Origin: Gemmatimonadales bacterium
GTDB lineage: Bacteria > Gemmatimonadota > Gemmatimonadetes > Gemmatimonadales > JACORV01
Length of the DNA stretch: 58,622 nucleotides
NCBI GenBank assembly: GCA_035502185.1
Contig: DATJUT010000024.1
Coordinates: forward strand, 1 to 58,622
Direction: 5' to 3'
The notes beneath the pieces were generated by a model. It searched no databases. It saw nothing but the letters and a program-made list of their open reading frames with translations, and was not told the origin of the DNA. Positions 1-8,201 of this stretch are shown one piece after another (the first letter of the stretch is position 1; each line of letters starts with the position of its first letter). The translations under genes were made by a program, and so were the position numbers.

Positions 1-39
1 TCGCTGCGCGCGATCCTGCAGGCGGTGCGGCTCACCTGA
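1..39 (+). CDS. C-terminal end of an upstream gene (partial)
   Basis: The first 39 bases read as an open frame of 12 codons ending in TGA, translating to SLRAILQAVRLT. It precedes the TPR gene by 14 bases, so it is probably the previous member of the same operon. The tail looks like a terminal amphipathic helix, as at the end of receiver domains, but it is too short to identify. No function is claimed. Confidence 0.5.
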   Translation, partial: SLRAILQAVRLT

Positions 40-53
40 CGGCGGGGGCGGCG

Positions 54-2750
54 ATGCCGGGAACCGTGGCCTCGGATCGCGATCTCGCCGTGCTCCGGTC
101 GTTCGTGCGCCGGATCGATGCCTCCGACGCCGGCGCGCACAACAACCTCGGCGTGCTGTACTTCCGCAAGGGCCTGTTCCCCGAGGCGGTGGGCTGCTTC
201 GCCCACGCGCTCGAGCTCGACGCCAAGATGACCGTGGCGCAGCGCAACCTCGAGATCGCCTGCCGGCGCAGCGGGTTCTACGACCGCCGCATCACCGAGC
301 TGCGGGAACGCCTGCGCCGGCACCCGGAGGACCGCGACGCGCGGTGGGAGGTGGCACGCGCCTGCGCCGCGGTGGGCCAGTACGAGGAGGCCCACGCCGA
401 GCTGACCACCCTGCTCGCCCACAATCCCCGCGACCTCGGCGCGCTGACCCAGCTCGGGCTGCTGGAGCAGCGGCTCGGCAACCTCGAGGCGGCCCTGGAG
501 TGGTTCGACCGCGCCCGGGAGGCGGACCCCGATTCGTCGGTGATCGAGTACCACCGCGGCGAGGTGCTCTACAACCGCGGCCAGAACGAGGTCGCCCTCG
601 GCGCGCTCGAGCGCGCGGTGGCCCTCAACCCCGACAACGCCGAGGCGCACCACCTGCTGGCCTTCGTGCTCGGCGACCTGGGGCGCCACACCGACGCGCG
701 CGCGGCCGCCAAGCGCGCCGCGCGCCTCAACCCGGCGCTGGCCCGCGCCCAGGCCAACCTGGCGCTCGAGGCCCGCGACACCCGGAGCCTGCCGGAGCGC
801 GAGGCGCGGGTCTCGCGCCGCGTCGAGCCCGCAGGCGGGGACCGCGCGACCCTCGCCCACTACCACCTCGCCCAGGCGTTCCGCCAGAAGGGCTACCACC
901 AGGAGGCCCTCCACGAGTACCGGCTCGCGCTGGAGCGCGGCGAGGACCGCGGCCTGGTGCGGCGCGCGATGGCCGAGGTACAGCTGCTCAAGGGCGACCT
1001 CGACGCTGCGCTCGAGCTGTACGACGAGCTGGTGGCCGAGGATCCCGCGAGCGCGAAGTTCTGGAACGAGCGGGGGGTCGGCCTGCACCGGGGCGGCCGG
1101 CGCGACGAGGCGCGCGCGTCGTACGCCCGGGCACTCGAGGCCGACCCGGGCTACGCGCCGGCACTCAACAACCTCGGCGTGGTGCTGGTGTCGCTCGGCC
1201 AGGTGGAGCCCGCGGTGGAGGCGTTCCGGGACGCGCTGACCCGCGCGGGCGACCTGCTGGCGGCCCGGCTCAACCTCGCGCTGCTCCTGACCCAGATGCG
1301 GCGCCACCAGCTCTCGCTCGAGGCGTACCGCCAGGTCCTGGAAATGGCGCCCGATTCGACCGTGGCGTGGAACGGCGTCGGCGTGGTGCTGGTCGAGCTG
1401 CAGCGCTACGCCGACGCGCGCAACGCCTTCGCCCGCGCCGTCGAGGCCGATCCCGACGACGCGGCGGCGCACTACAACCTCTCGTTCACGCTGTCGAACC
1501 TCGGCGAGTTCGATGGCGCGCTGCGGGAGGTGAAGCGGGCGCTCGAGCTGGAGCCGTACTACGTGCCGCAGAAGTACCTCCTGGCCATGGAGCTGCCCGA
1601 GGGCGAAGCCGCGCTGCCCGGGCTCCCCGAGCTGACGGTGGAGCGGCCGCTGGTGGACGGCGGGGAGGCCTTCGTGTTCGACCCGCGCCTCCTGGACTCG
1701 CTGTTCGCCGAGCTGCGGACCACGGTCGTGCCGGCGCCCGCGCGCGGCGGCACCCGGGGCGAGCCCTTCGGCCTGGCGCGCGATCTCCTGTCCAAGTCGC
1801 TGTTCGAGCGGGCCGCGGCCGAGATCACGCGCGCCGTGGCGCGGGGCGGCGACAAGGCCGAGGCGGCGGTGCTGAGCGGCGAGGTGTTCGCGCGGCGCGG
1901 CCTGTTCGGCGAGGCCCTGGAGCGGTATCGCGAGGCGCGCGCGCTCGCGCCGGCGCACCGCGGGGCGCGCGCGGGCGAGGTGCGCTGCCTGCTGGCGCTG
2001 GACCGCGTGGCCGAGGCCGCGCCGCTCGCCGAGGAGCTGCTCGCGCAGGCGCCGGACGACGTGGACGCGGAGCTGCTCGCGGCCGAGGCGCGCTCGCGCG
2101 CCGGCGATCCCGCCGCGGCGCTCGACGTGCTGCGGCGGGCGCAGGTGCGCTCCCCCGAGCGCGCCGACGTGCGCAAGCTCCTCGGCGACGTGGCCCGCGC
2201 CGTCGGCGACGGCGACCTCGCCCGCGAGGCGTACCGCGGCGCGCTCGACCTCGACCCGGGCTACGTCGAGGTGTGGGTCGAGTACGGCGGCCTGTGCGAG
2301 CGGCGGGGCGACGCGCGCGAGGCCGAGGCCGCCTATCGCTCGGCGCTGCAGCACCTGCCGAGCTACGGGGTGGCCTCGCTCGCGCTCGCCCGGCTGCTCC
2401 ACGGCCAGAGCCGCGGCGCCGAGGCGATGGACGTGCTGATCACCGTGCTGAAGGGCGACCCGTACGACTTCGAGGCCCTGGTGCTGCTGGCCGAGGTGCT
2501 GCTGGAGCGCGGCCAGGAGCTCGACGCCCGCGCGGCGGTCGAGCGCGTGGTGCGACTCCAGCCCGACCACGTCGAGGCCCGCTACCACCTGGGGCTCGCC
2601 CTGGCGCGGGAGCGGCGCTACCACGACGCCATCGGCGAGTGGGAGCGCGTCATCGCGCTCGCGCCGGCCGGGCCGCGCGCCGAGCAGGCGCGCGCCCACG
2701 CGCGCACCGCCCGCGACCTGGTGCACATCTTCGCCGGCGAGGCGGCCTGA
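54..2750 (+). CDS. Large tetratricopeptide-repeat scaffold protein
   Basis: The 898-residue protein is almost entirely TPR units of about 34 residues, with repeated patterns such as AHNNLGVLYFRKG, AEAHHLLAFVLGDLG and APALNNLGVVLVSLG. A less regular stretch at about residues 510-575 separates two TPR superhelices. No signal peptide or membrane segment is visible, so it should be cytoplasmic. TPR arrays are protein-protein docking scaffolds. It opens the MglA/chemosensory operon and lies 2 bases before the DUF4388-TPR gene. The ATG at 54 follows a purine-rich GCGGGGGCGG stretch. The partner is unknown, but the operon suggests it organises the GTPase or Che module. The family call is firm; the role is inferred. 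Confidence 0.85.
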   Translation: MPGTVASDRDLAVLRSFVRRIDASDAGAHNNLGVLYFRKGLFPEAVGCFAHALELDAKMTVAQRNLEIACRRSGFYDRRITELRERLRRHPEDRDARWEVARACAAVGQYEEAHAELTTLLAHNPRDLGALTQLGLLEQRLGNLEAALEWFDRAREADPDSSVIEYHRGEVLYNRGQNEVALGALERAVALNPDNAEAHHLLAFVLGDLGRHTDARAAAKRAARLNPALARAQANLALEARDTRSLPEREARVSRRVEPAGGDRATLAHYHLAQAFRQKGYHQEALHEYRLALERGEDRGLVRRAMAEVQLLKGDLDAALELYDELVAEDPASAKFWNERGVGLHRGGRRDEARASYARALEADPGYAPALNNLGVVLVSLGQVEPAVEAFRDALTRAGDLLAARLNLALLLTQMRRHQLSLEAYRQVLEMAPDSTVAWNGVGVVLVELQRYADARNAFARAVEADPDDAAAHYNLSFTLSNLGEFDGALREVKRALELEPYYVPQKYLLAMELPEGEAALPGLPELTVERPLVDGGEAFVFDPRLLDSLFAELRTTVVPAPARGGTRGEPFGLARDLLSKSLFERAAAEITRAVARGGDKAEAAVLSGEVFARRGLFGEALERYREARALAPAHRGARAGEVRCLLALDRVAEAAPLAEELLAQAPDDVDAELLAAEARSRAGDPAAALDVLRRAQVRSPERADVRKLLGDVARAVGDGDLAREAYRGALDLDPGYVEVWVEYGGLCERRGDAREAEAAYRSALQHLPSYGVASLALARLLHGQSRGAEAMDVLITVLKGDPYDFEALVLLAEVLLERGQELDARAAVERVVRLQPDHVEARYHLGLALARERRYHDAIGEWERVIALAPAGPRAEQARAHARTARDLVHIFAGEAA

Positions 2751-2752
2751 CC

Positions 2753-3910
2753 GTGGCGATCGAAGGCCCCCTCAAGGAGCTCGGGCTCCACGACGTCTTC
2801 CAGCTGCTGGACCTCAGCCGCAAGACCGGGGTGCTGCGCATCACCAGCCACCTGCGCGACAATGAGGGCACGGTGTTCTTCGACCGGGGCGCCATCGTGT
2901 TCGCGCAGATCCGCTCCAACCCGCACCGCATCGGCGACCGGCTGGTCGAGGGCGGGCGGATCACGGTCGAGGAGCTGTCGCACGCCCGCGCCGTGCAGCA
3001 GCGCGAGGGCTCGCGGCGGCGGCTGGGGCAGATCCTGGTCGAGATGGGCGCGCTCATGCCGCGCGAGCTGGCGCACGAGGTGGAGCGGCACATCGAGGAG
3101 GCGGTGTTCGAGCTGCTGTCGTGGCGCGAGGGGTCGTTCTCCTTCGCGGAAGGCGGCCTGGAGGGCGCCCCCGCCGACGCGCTGGTCTCGCTCCCCACCG
3201 AGAAGGTCCTGATGGAGGGCGCGCGCCGGATCGACGAGTGGTCGCGCATCGAGTCCCGGGTGCCGCACCTCGGGGTCGTGGCCGCGCTGGCGCCGCTGGA
3301 GGCGGACGGCGCCGCGGCGCAGCTGGATCTCCACCCGGCCGAGTGGGAGGTGCTGGCCGAGGTGGACGGCGAGCGCGACCTGCGGCAGCTTGCCACGGCG
3401 CTGGCGGTGAGCGAGTTCGAAGTGGCGCGCACCGTGTTCGGCCTCGTCACGACCGGGGTGGTCGAGCTGCACGACCCGGTGGCGGTGCGGCAGTCGCGCA
3501 CCAGCCTCGGTGACGACGCCGGGGCGCTGGTGGCGGCCGCCGAGGTGCGGCTCGAGACCGGCGACGTGGAGGCGGCGAGGGAGGCGGCGCAGACCGCGCT
3601 GGCGATGCGGCCGGAAGAGCCGCGCGTGCACCTCGTGCTCGGGCGCGCCCAGCTCGCGTCGGGACTGTACTCGGAGGCCGTGGACGCCTGCCGGCGCGCC
3701 ATGCGCCTCGCGCCCGACTTTGCCGAGGCGTACCGCTGGTGCGGCTTCGCCCTGGTGGCCACGGGCCGGTTCCGCGACGCGCGCGAGACCTGGGAGCGGT
3801 GGGAGAAGCTCGTGGACGGGCACGCCGACGAGGAGCAGCGCCGCCAGGTCGCGGAGGCTCGCTCGGCGGCGGCGGCGCTCGAGCGGATGCTGGGCGGCGA
3901 GCGTGGCTGA
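2753..3910 (+). CDS. DUF4388 (PATAN)-TPR protein, paralogue 1
   Basis: This 385-residue protein starts with GTG two bases after the previous stop. Residues 1 to about 100 match the DUF4388/PATAN pattern: an opening IEGPLKELGLHDVFQLL, a KTGVLRI strand, then FFDRGAIVFAQ. A helical, winged-helix-like middle (about 100-245) and two or three C-terminal TPRs (about 260-370) follow. PATAN domains are known from PatA-type regulators and polarity or chemosensory proteins and are thought to bind partners, not to catalyse. The same architecture recurs at 8201-9820, so the pair brackets the Roadblock, GTPase and AAA+ genes. No DNA-binding residues can be confirmed by eye. Confidence 0.85.
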   Translation: MAIEGPLKELGLHDVFQLLDLSRKTGVLRITSHLRDNEGTVFFDRGAIVFAQIRSNPHRIGDRLVEGGRITVEELSHARAVQQREGSRRRLGQILVEMGALMPRELAHEVERHIEEAVFELLSWREGSFSFAEGGLEGAPADALVSLPTEKVLMEGARRIDEWSRIESRVPHLGVVAALAPLEADGAAAQLDLHPAEWEVLAEVDGERDLRQLATALAVSEFEVARTVFGLVTTGVVELHDPVAVRQSRTSLGDDAGALVAAAEVRLETGDVEAAREAAQTALAMRPEEPRVHLVLGRAQLASGLYSEAVDACRRAMRLAPDFAEAYRWCGFALVATGRFRDARETWERWEKLVDGHADEEQRRQVAEARSAAAALERMLGGERG

Positions 3911-4799
3911 CGACGTCCGCGCGCTCACCGCCGCGCTGGCCCGCGACCCGTCCAGCCTGGCCTACGCCGAGCTCGCCGAGTCGCTGCGCCGCCGCGGCCA
4001 GCGGGACGAGGCGCTGCGCGTGGCGCTGCACGGACTGGCCCGCCACCCGCAGCACGCGGACGGGCACGACGTGCTGGCGCGCATCTACTCGGACCTGGGC
4101 GACCTGGATCGGGCGCAGCTGGCGTGGAGCAAGGTGCTGGAGCTGGCGCCGGAGCACCCGGGCGCGCTCAAGGGCGTGGCGTTCGTCCGGTTCCGCCAGG
4201 GCGACGCCCGGGCCGCGACCGAGGCGCTCGAGCGGGCGCTGGCCATCGATCCGGACGACGAGGCCGCGCAGCGGGCGCTCGAGACGATGCGGCGCGACGC
4301 CCCGGTGGCGGACCTGCCGACCGCCGAGCTCCCGGCGGCGGAGCTGCCCACGCCCGGGACCCCGGTGCCGGCGCCCGACGCCGGGGCCGGGCCGGCGGCC
4401 CAGGCGGGCGCGGCCAGGGGCGCCGGCGTCCGGGCGCGGCCCCCGGTCTTCAGCGGGTTCGACCGCGCCACGGCGGACATCCTGCTCCTCGACGAGCGGG
4501 GACTCGTGCTGGCGGGAGGCCTCGCCTCCCCGAGCGGCGGGGACGTCTCCGAGCTCGCGGCGGCCGGGCTCGCCGGTGTGTCGGGAGAGGCCACGCGCAC
4601 GGCGCAGCACCTCGCGCTCGGCGGGTGGCGCACGATCGTCGCCGAGGCGGAGAGTGCGAATCTCGTGGTCGCGCCGGTCGGACCCGGCGCGTTGCTCCTG
4701 GTGCGGCGCGACCGCAGCATGCCAGTGGGGCTCGCGCTGCGTTTCGCGGAGCGCGCGCGGGGCACGGCCTCGGCCTGGCTGGAAGGGCAGGGGGCGTGA
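3903..4799 (+). CDS. TPR protein with a C-terminal Roadblock/LC7-like domain
   Basis: The 298-residue product starts at a GTG that overlaps the previous gene by 8 bases. Residues 1 to about 125 are TPR-like (SLAYAELAESLRRRG, ADGHDVLARIYSDLG). A Pro/Ala-rich linker spans about 130-180. The last ~115 residues have the Roadblock/LC7 alpha-beta pattern: ADILLLDERGLVLAGG strand-turn-strand, a helix, then strands ending in ALLLVRRD. Roadblock proteins are MglB-like partners or GTPase-activating proteins of small GTPases. It stands first of three such genes before the MglA-type GTPase. The TPR part is clear; the Roadblock assignment is by pattern and position. Confidence 0.7.
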   Translation: MADDVRALTAALARDPSSLAYAELAESLRRRGQRDEALRVALHGLARHPQHADGHDVLARIYSDLGDLDRAQLAWSKVLELAPEHPGALKGVAFVRFRQGDARAATEALERALAIDPDDEAAQRALETMRRDAPVADLPTAELPAAELPTPGTPVPAPDAGAGPAAQAGAARGAGVRARPPVFSGFDRATADILLLDERGLVLAGGLASPSGGDVSELAAAGLAGVSGEATRTAQHLALGGWRTIVAEAESANLVVAPVGPGALLLVRRDRSMPVGLALRFAERARGTASAWLEGQGA

Positions 4800-5149
4800 G
4801 CGAGGAGCTGGCGCGCGCCCTGGACCGCATCTCCCGCGTGCGCGGGATGCGCGGGTCGATGTGGGTGTCGGCCGACGACGGCCTCCCGGTGGCGCAGCTC
4901 CTGATGGAGGGCGTGCCGGGCCGCGCCGTGGCGGCGCTGGCGGCGTCGCTGGTGCGCAAGGTGAGTGGCTCGGCTGGCGCCGTGGGCGCCGGCCGGGTGC
5001 GGTTCGTGCAGATGGAGGCGGCGGGGGGCACGCTGCTGGTGGCGCCCGCGCCGCCCGACCTGCTGGTGGTGGCGCTGGCCGACGGGCGCGTGAACGTGGG
5101 GCTGGCGCGGCTCGAGATGATGCGGGCTGCCGCGGCGCTGGCGCGGTGA
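4796..5149 (+). CDS. Roadblock/LC7-domain (MglB-like) protein
   Basis: The 117-residue single-domain protein starts with GTG in a 4-base overlap with the gene before. It shows the Roadblock/LC7 layout: an N-terminal helix (ELARALDRISRVRGM), a strand pair (GSMWVSADDGLPVAQL), a long central helix, then VRFVQMEAAGGTLLVAP strands and a C-terminal helix. This family includes MglB, which dimerises and stimulates GTP hydrolysis by MglA. The MglA-type gene is two genes downstream, so a role as GAP or polarity cofactor is likely but inferred. Confidence 0.8.
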   Translation: MSEELARALDRISRVRGMRGSMWVSADDGLPVAQLLMEGVPGRAVAALAASLVRKVSGSAGAVGAGRVRFVQMEAAGGTLLVAPAPPDLLVVALADGRVNVGLARLEMMRAAAALAR

Positions 5150-5613
5150 CCACCACCGTCGTCGAGCCGTGGGCCGAGCAGCCGCTGCTGCGCTACGTCA
5201 CGGAGTCGAGCGCGCGGCTGGTGGTGCTGATGACGCCGGCCGGCCAGGTCCTGGCCCAGCACGGCTTCGCCCGCGCCGTGGACCTGATGGCGGCCTCGGC
5301 GCTGGGCGCGGCGATCATGGCCGCCTCGGGCGCCCTCGCCCAGCAGATCGGCGAGCGCACCTTCGGTGCCCTGTTCCACGCGGGCGAGCGGCACGGCATC
5401 CACCTCGCCGCGTGCTCGACGCCGCGCGGGGCGCTGATCGTGCTCACCGTGTTCGGGAAGGAGACGTCGATCGGGCTGGTGGACCTGTTCTACGACGAGT
5501 TCGCCGCGGCGCTGCGCCGCGCGGCGCCGGCCGACCAGCTCCGCGAGCCGGTGCTCGCGGAGGACTTCGAGGCCGACCTCAACCGCAGCCTCGCCACCCT
5601 CTTTCAGCGGTGA
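5146..5613 (+). CDS. Roadblock/LC7-domain protein directly upstream of the MglA-type GTPase
   Basis: The 155-residue protein starts with a GTG that overlaps the previous Roadblock gene by 4 bases. The core reads [18 protein letters not shown], a helix with [14 protein letters not shown], then a [17 protein letters not shown] strand pair, an ALIVLTVFG strand and a C-terminal helix. About 25 extra residues follow at the C terminus ([17 protein letters not shown]). It ends 4 bases before the MglA-type gene, the usual MglB/MglA order. This makes it the best candidate for the cognate GAP, though that remains inferred. Confidence 0.85.
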   Translation: MTTTVVEPWAEQPLLRYVTESSARLVVLMTPAGQVLAQHGFARAVDLMAASALGAAIMAASGALAQQIGERTFGALFHAGERHGIHLAACSTPRGALIVLTVFGKETSIGLVDLFYDEFAAALRRAAPADQLREPVLAEDFEADLNRSLATLFQR

Positions 5614-5617
5614 TCAC

Positions 5618-6229
5618 ATGTCGCTGGTGAACTTCACGACCCGCGAGATCACCTGCAAGATCGTCTACTACGGGCCCGGACGGTCCGGCAAGACGACCAA
5701 CCTGCAGTACGTCTACTCGCAGGTCCCGTCCGACCGGAAGGGCCGGATGGTGTCGCTCGCCACCCAGACCGACCGCACCCTGTTCTTCGACTTCCTCCCG
5801 CTCGACCTGGGGACGATCTCGGGGTTCGCGACCAAGTTCCAGCTGTACACCGTGCCCGGCCAGGTCTACTACAACGCCACCCGCAAGCTGGTGCTCCAGG
5901 GCGCCGACGGCGTGGTGTTCGTCGCCGACAGCCAGGTGCGCCAGCTGGACGAGAACATCGAGAGCCTCCAGAACCTCCAGGTCAACATCCTCGAGCAGGG
6001 CGTGGACGCGCGCACCCTGCCGATGGTGCTGCAGTTCAACAAGCAGGACCTCCCGCGCGAGCTGATCCTCTCGCCGGAGGAGCTGGACGAGGCGCTGAAC
6101 TTCCGCAGCCTCCGGACGTTCCCGGCCGACGCGCTGCACGGCGTCGGCGTGTTCGAGACCCTCAAGGGGGTCGCCGCCGACGTGCTGCGCCGGCTGAGCC
6201 AGGGCGGCATGGGCGCGCGGCGGGTCTGA
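5618..6229 (+). CDS. mglA: MglA-type small Ras-like GTPase
   Basis: The 203-residue GTPase closely resembles Myxococcus MglA. The opening [19 protein letters not shown] leads into the P-loop GPGRSGKTT (about 19-27). The switch II region carries TVPGQ (78-82) in place of the Ras DTAG, an MglA hallmark, and NKQD (141-144) is the guanine-specificity motif. MglA in its GTP form marks the leading cell pole and positions motility or other polar machinery, with MglB as GAP. Three Roadblock genes precede it and the tandem AAA+ gene follows after one base. The family call is very secure; whether it controls motility, secretion or array placement here cannot be read from sequence. Confidence 0.95.
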   Translation: MSLVNFTTREITCKIVYYGPGRSGKTTNLQYVYSQVPSDRKGRMVSLATQTDRTLFFDFLPLDLGTISGFATKFQLYTVPGQVYYNATRKLVLQGADGVVFVADSQVRQLDENIESLQNLQVNILEQGVDARTLPMVLQFNKQDLPRELILSPEELDEALNFRSLRTFPADALHGVGVFETLKGVAADVLRRLSQGGMGARRV

Positions 6230-6230
6230 C

Positions 6231-8201
6231 GTGGACCTCAACCCGCGGTTCCGGTTCGAGAGCTTCGTGGTGGGCGGGAGCAACCGGCTCGCCGCCACCG
6301 CGGCGCGCACGGTCGCCGAGTCGCCGGGCACGTCGTACAACCCGCTGTTCCTGTACGCGAAGTCCGGGCTGGGCAAGACGCACCTCCTGCAGGCGATCGG
6401 TTTCCTCGCCCTCGAGCACCAGGCCTCGCTGCGCGTCGAGTACCTCACCCTGGAGGAGTTCGTCGAGCGCTACCACGCGGCGGTCGCGGCGGGCCAGATC
6501 GAGGCGTTCCGCCGCAGCGCCCTGGAGACCGACCTGCTGCTCCTGGACGACGTGCAGTTCCTGGCGGAACACCGCGAGATGCAGGCCGAGCTGCTGCGCG
6601 TCACCGAGGCGCTGCAGGGCGCCGAGCGGCAGATCGTCCTGACCTGCGACCGACCGCCGGGCGAGATCGCCGACCTGGACGAGCGGCTGGTGACGCGCCT
6701 GTCGGGCGGGCTGCTGGTGGACATCGCGGCGCCCGACTTCGAGACGCGGCTCGCCATCCTGCACCGCAAGGTGACCGAGCGCGGCGCCGACATCCCGCGG
6801 CCGGTGCTCGAGACGGTGGCCGAGGTGGGCGCGACCAGCGTGCGGGAGCTGATCGGGCTGGTGAACCGCCTCATCGCCTTCCAGGCGGTCGGCGGCGGCG
6901 CGCTCACCCCGGAGGCGGCCCGGACGCTGCTCGCCGACGAGCTGCCCGCCGTGCCCGCGCCCCGCGCCGAGCCCGCGCCGGCGGCGCCGAGCGCGCCGCC
7001 CGCCCCGGCCGCGGAGCCGCCGGACGAGTTCGCTTCCTTCCTCAGCGCCATCTCGACCACGGTCGCGCAGACCGTCGAGGCCTGGCGCTCGCGGATCGGC
7101 GAGGCCGTGCTCCGCTGGCAGGGCGAGGGCTTCCGCACCACCCGGCTCGAGCAGCTGCTGCTGTCGGACGAGATCCCGGACGTCGGCAGCGCGCTGGCCG
7201 ACTACGCCGCGCGGGCCGAGGAGCTGCGGCGCCTGCTGGACGAGGCGGTGGAGTACGACCCGGCGGCCGCCGGCAACGCCGTCTTCCACGACCCGGACCG
7301 GGTCGAGGAGGCGCGGGCCGTCGCCGAGCGGGTGAAGGCCGGGGTCGAGCCCCCGCCGCCGCCCTCGCGCGGGTTGTCGTTCGCCGAGTTCATCGAGGGC
7401 AAGGCGAACGAGGCGGCGGTGCGGGCGGCGCGTGCCGTGGTGCAGGAGCCGGGGAAGCGGTTCAACCCCCTGTTCGTCACCGGTCCGAGCGGCAGCGGGA
7501 AGACCCACCTCCTCCACGCCGTCGGCAACGCGCTGCTGGGCGCGCGGAGCGACGCGGTGGTGGCGTGCCTCTCGGCGCAGGCGTTCACCGACGAGCTGGT
7601 CCAGGCCATCAACGCGGGCCGCATCGAGTGGTGGCGGCGCCGGTTCCGCCGCGCCGACGCCCTGATCCTCGACGACGTCCAGCTCCTCGCCGGCCGCGAC
7701 GCCACCCAGGAGGAGCTGTTCAACCTGTTCAACGCCTTCGCCGACGCCGAGAAGCAGCTCGCCTTCAGCGCCGACCGACTGCCCGGCCAGCTCGCCGGGC
7801 TCGCGCCGCGCCTCACCACGCGGTTCGAGGGCGGCCTGGCCGTCGAGCTCGCGCCGCCCGACCGGACCATGCGCGCCGAAATGGTCCGCCGGCTGCTCGC
7901 GACCCGCAACGTCGTGGCCGAGATCGAGGCGGTGGAGTATCTCGCGGCCCGGCCGGCCGACAGCGCGCGGGCCGTGCAGGGCCTCGTGAACCGCGCCATG
8001 GCGCGGATGGACCCGTCGGCGGAGACCCTCACTGTGCAGGCGGCGCGGCTCGCCATCGAAGGGCGCTCGCTGCGTCCGTCGCAGGCGCAGGCCGTGTCCG
8101 CGGTCGTCCCGGCCGGCCTCGACGCCGTGATGGGCAGCCGCGAGAAGGTGGTGTGGGACTGGCCCGGTGCGACCGACCGGCTGGTCGAGGAGCTGCGCTG
8201 A
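6231..8201 (+). CDS. Tandem DnaA-like AAA+ ATPase (two modules, no DNA-binding domain IV)
   Basis: The 656-residue protein starts with GTG one base after mglA. Module 1 has a DnaA-style entry (FRFESFVVGGSN), Walker A SGLGKTHL (about 45-52), Walker B LLLDDVQFL (about 103-111) and an ERLVTRLSGGL arginine-finger-like segment. A Pro/Ala linker (about 239-266) and a helical middle follow. Module 2 has Walker A GPSGSGKTHLL (about 418-428), Walker B ILDDVQLL (about 479-486) and RLTTRFEGGL. DnaA and Hda form this family. No C-terminal helix-turn-helix resembling DnaA domain IV is visible, so it should not be an initiator. Both ATP sites look intact. The role is unknown; its place between MglA and Che genes suggests an ATP-driven remodeller. 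Confidence 0.88.
   Translation: MDLNPRFRFESFVVGGSNRLAATAARTVAESPGTSYNPLFLYAKSGLGKTHLLQAIGFLALEHQASLRVEYLTLEEFVERYHAAVAAGQIEAFRRSALETDLLLLDDVQFLAEHREMQAELLRVTEALQGAERQIVLTCDRPPGEIADLDERLVTRLSGGLLVDIAAPDFETRLAILHRKVTERGADIPRPVLETVAEVGATSVRELIGLVNRLIAFQAVGGGALTPEAARTLLADELPAVPAPRAEPAPAAPSAPPAPAAEPPDEFASFLSAISTTVAQTVEAWRSRIGEAVLRWQGEGFRTTRLEQLLLSDEIPDVGSALADYAARAEELRRLLDEAVEYDPAAAGNAVFHDPDRVEEARAVAERVKAGVEPPPPPSRGLSFAEFIEGKANEAAVRAARAVVQEPGKRFNPLFVTGPSGSGKTHLLHAVGNALLGARSDAVVACLSAQAFTDELVQAINAGRIEWWRRRFRRADALILDDVQLLAGRDATQEELFNLFNAFADAEKQLAFSADRLPGQLAGLAPRLTTRFEGGLAVELAPPDRTMRAEMVRRLLATRNVVAEIEAVEYLAARPADSARAVQGLVNRAMARMDPSAETLTVQAARLAIEGRSLRPSQAQAVSAVVPAGLDAVMGSREKVVWDWPGATDRLVEELR

Noticed and set aside
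344-2750. Second plus-strand frame inside the first TPR gene
   Set aside because: Arg/Pro/Gly-rich translation without motifs; it is only the upstream open part of the frame used by the DUF4388 gene from 2753.
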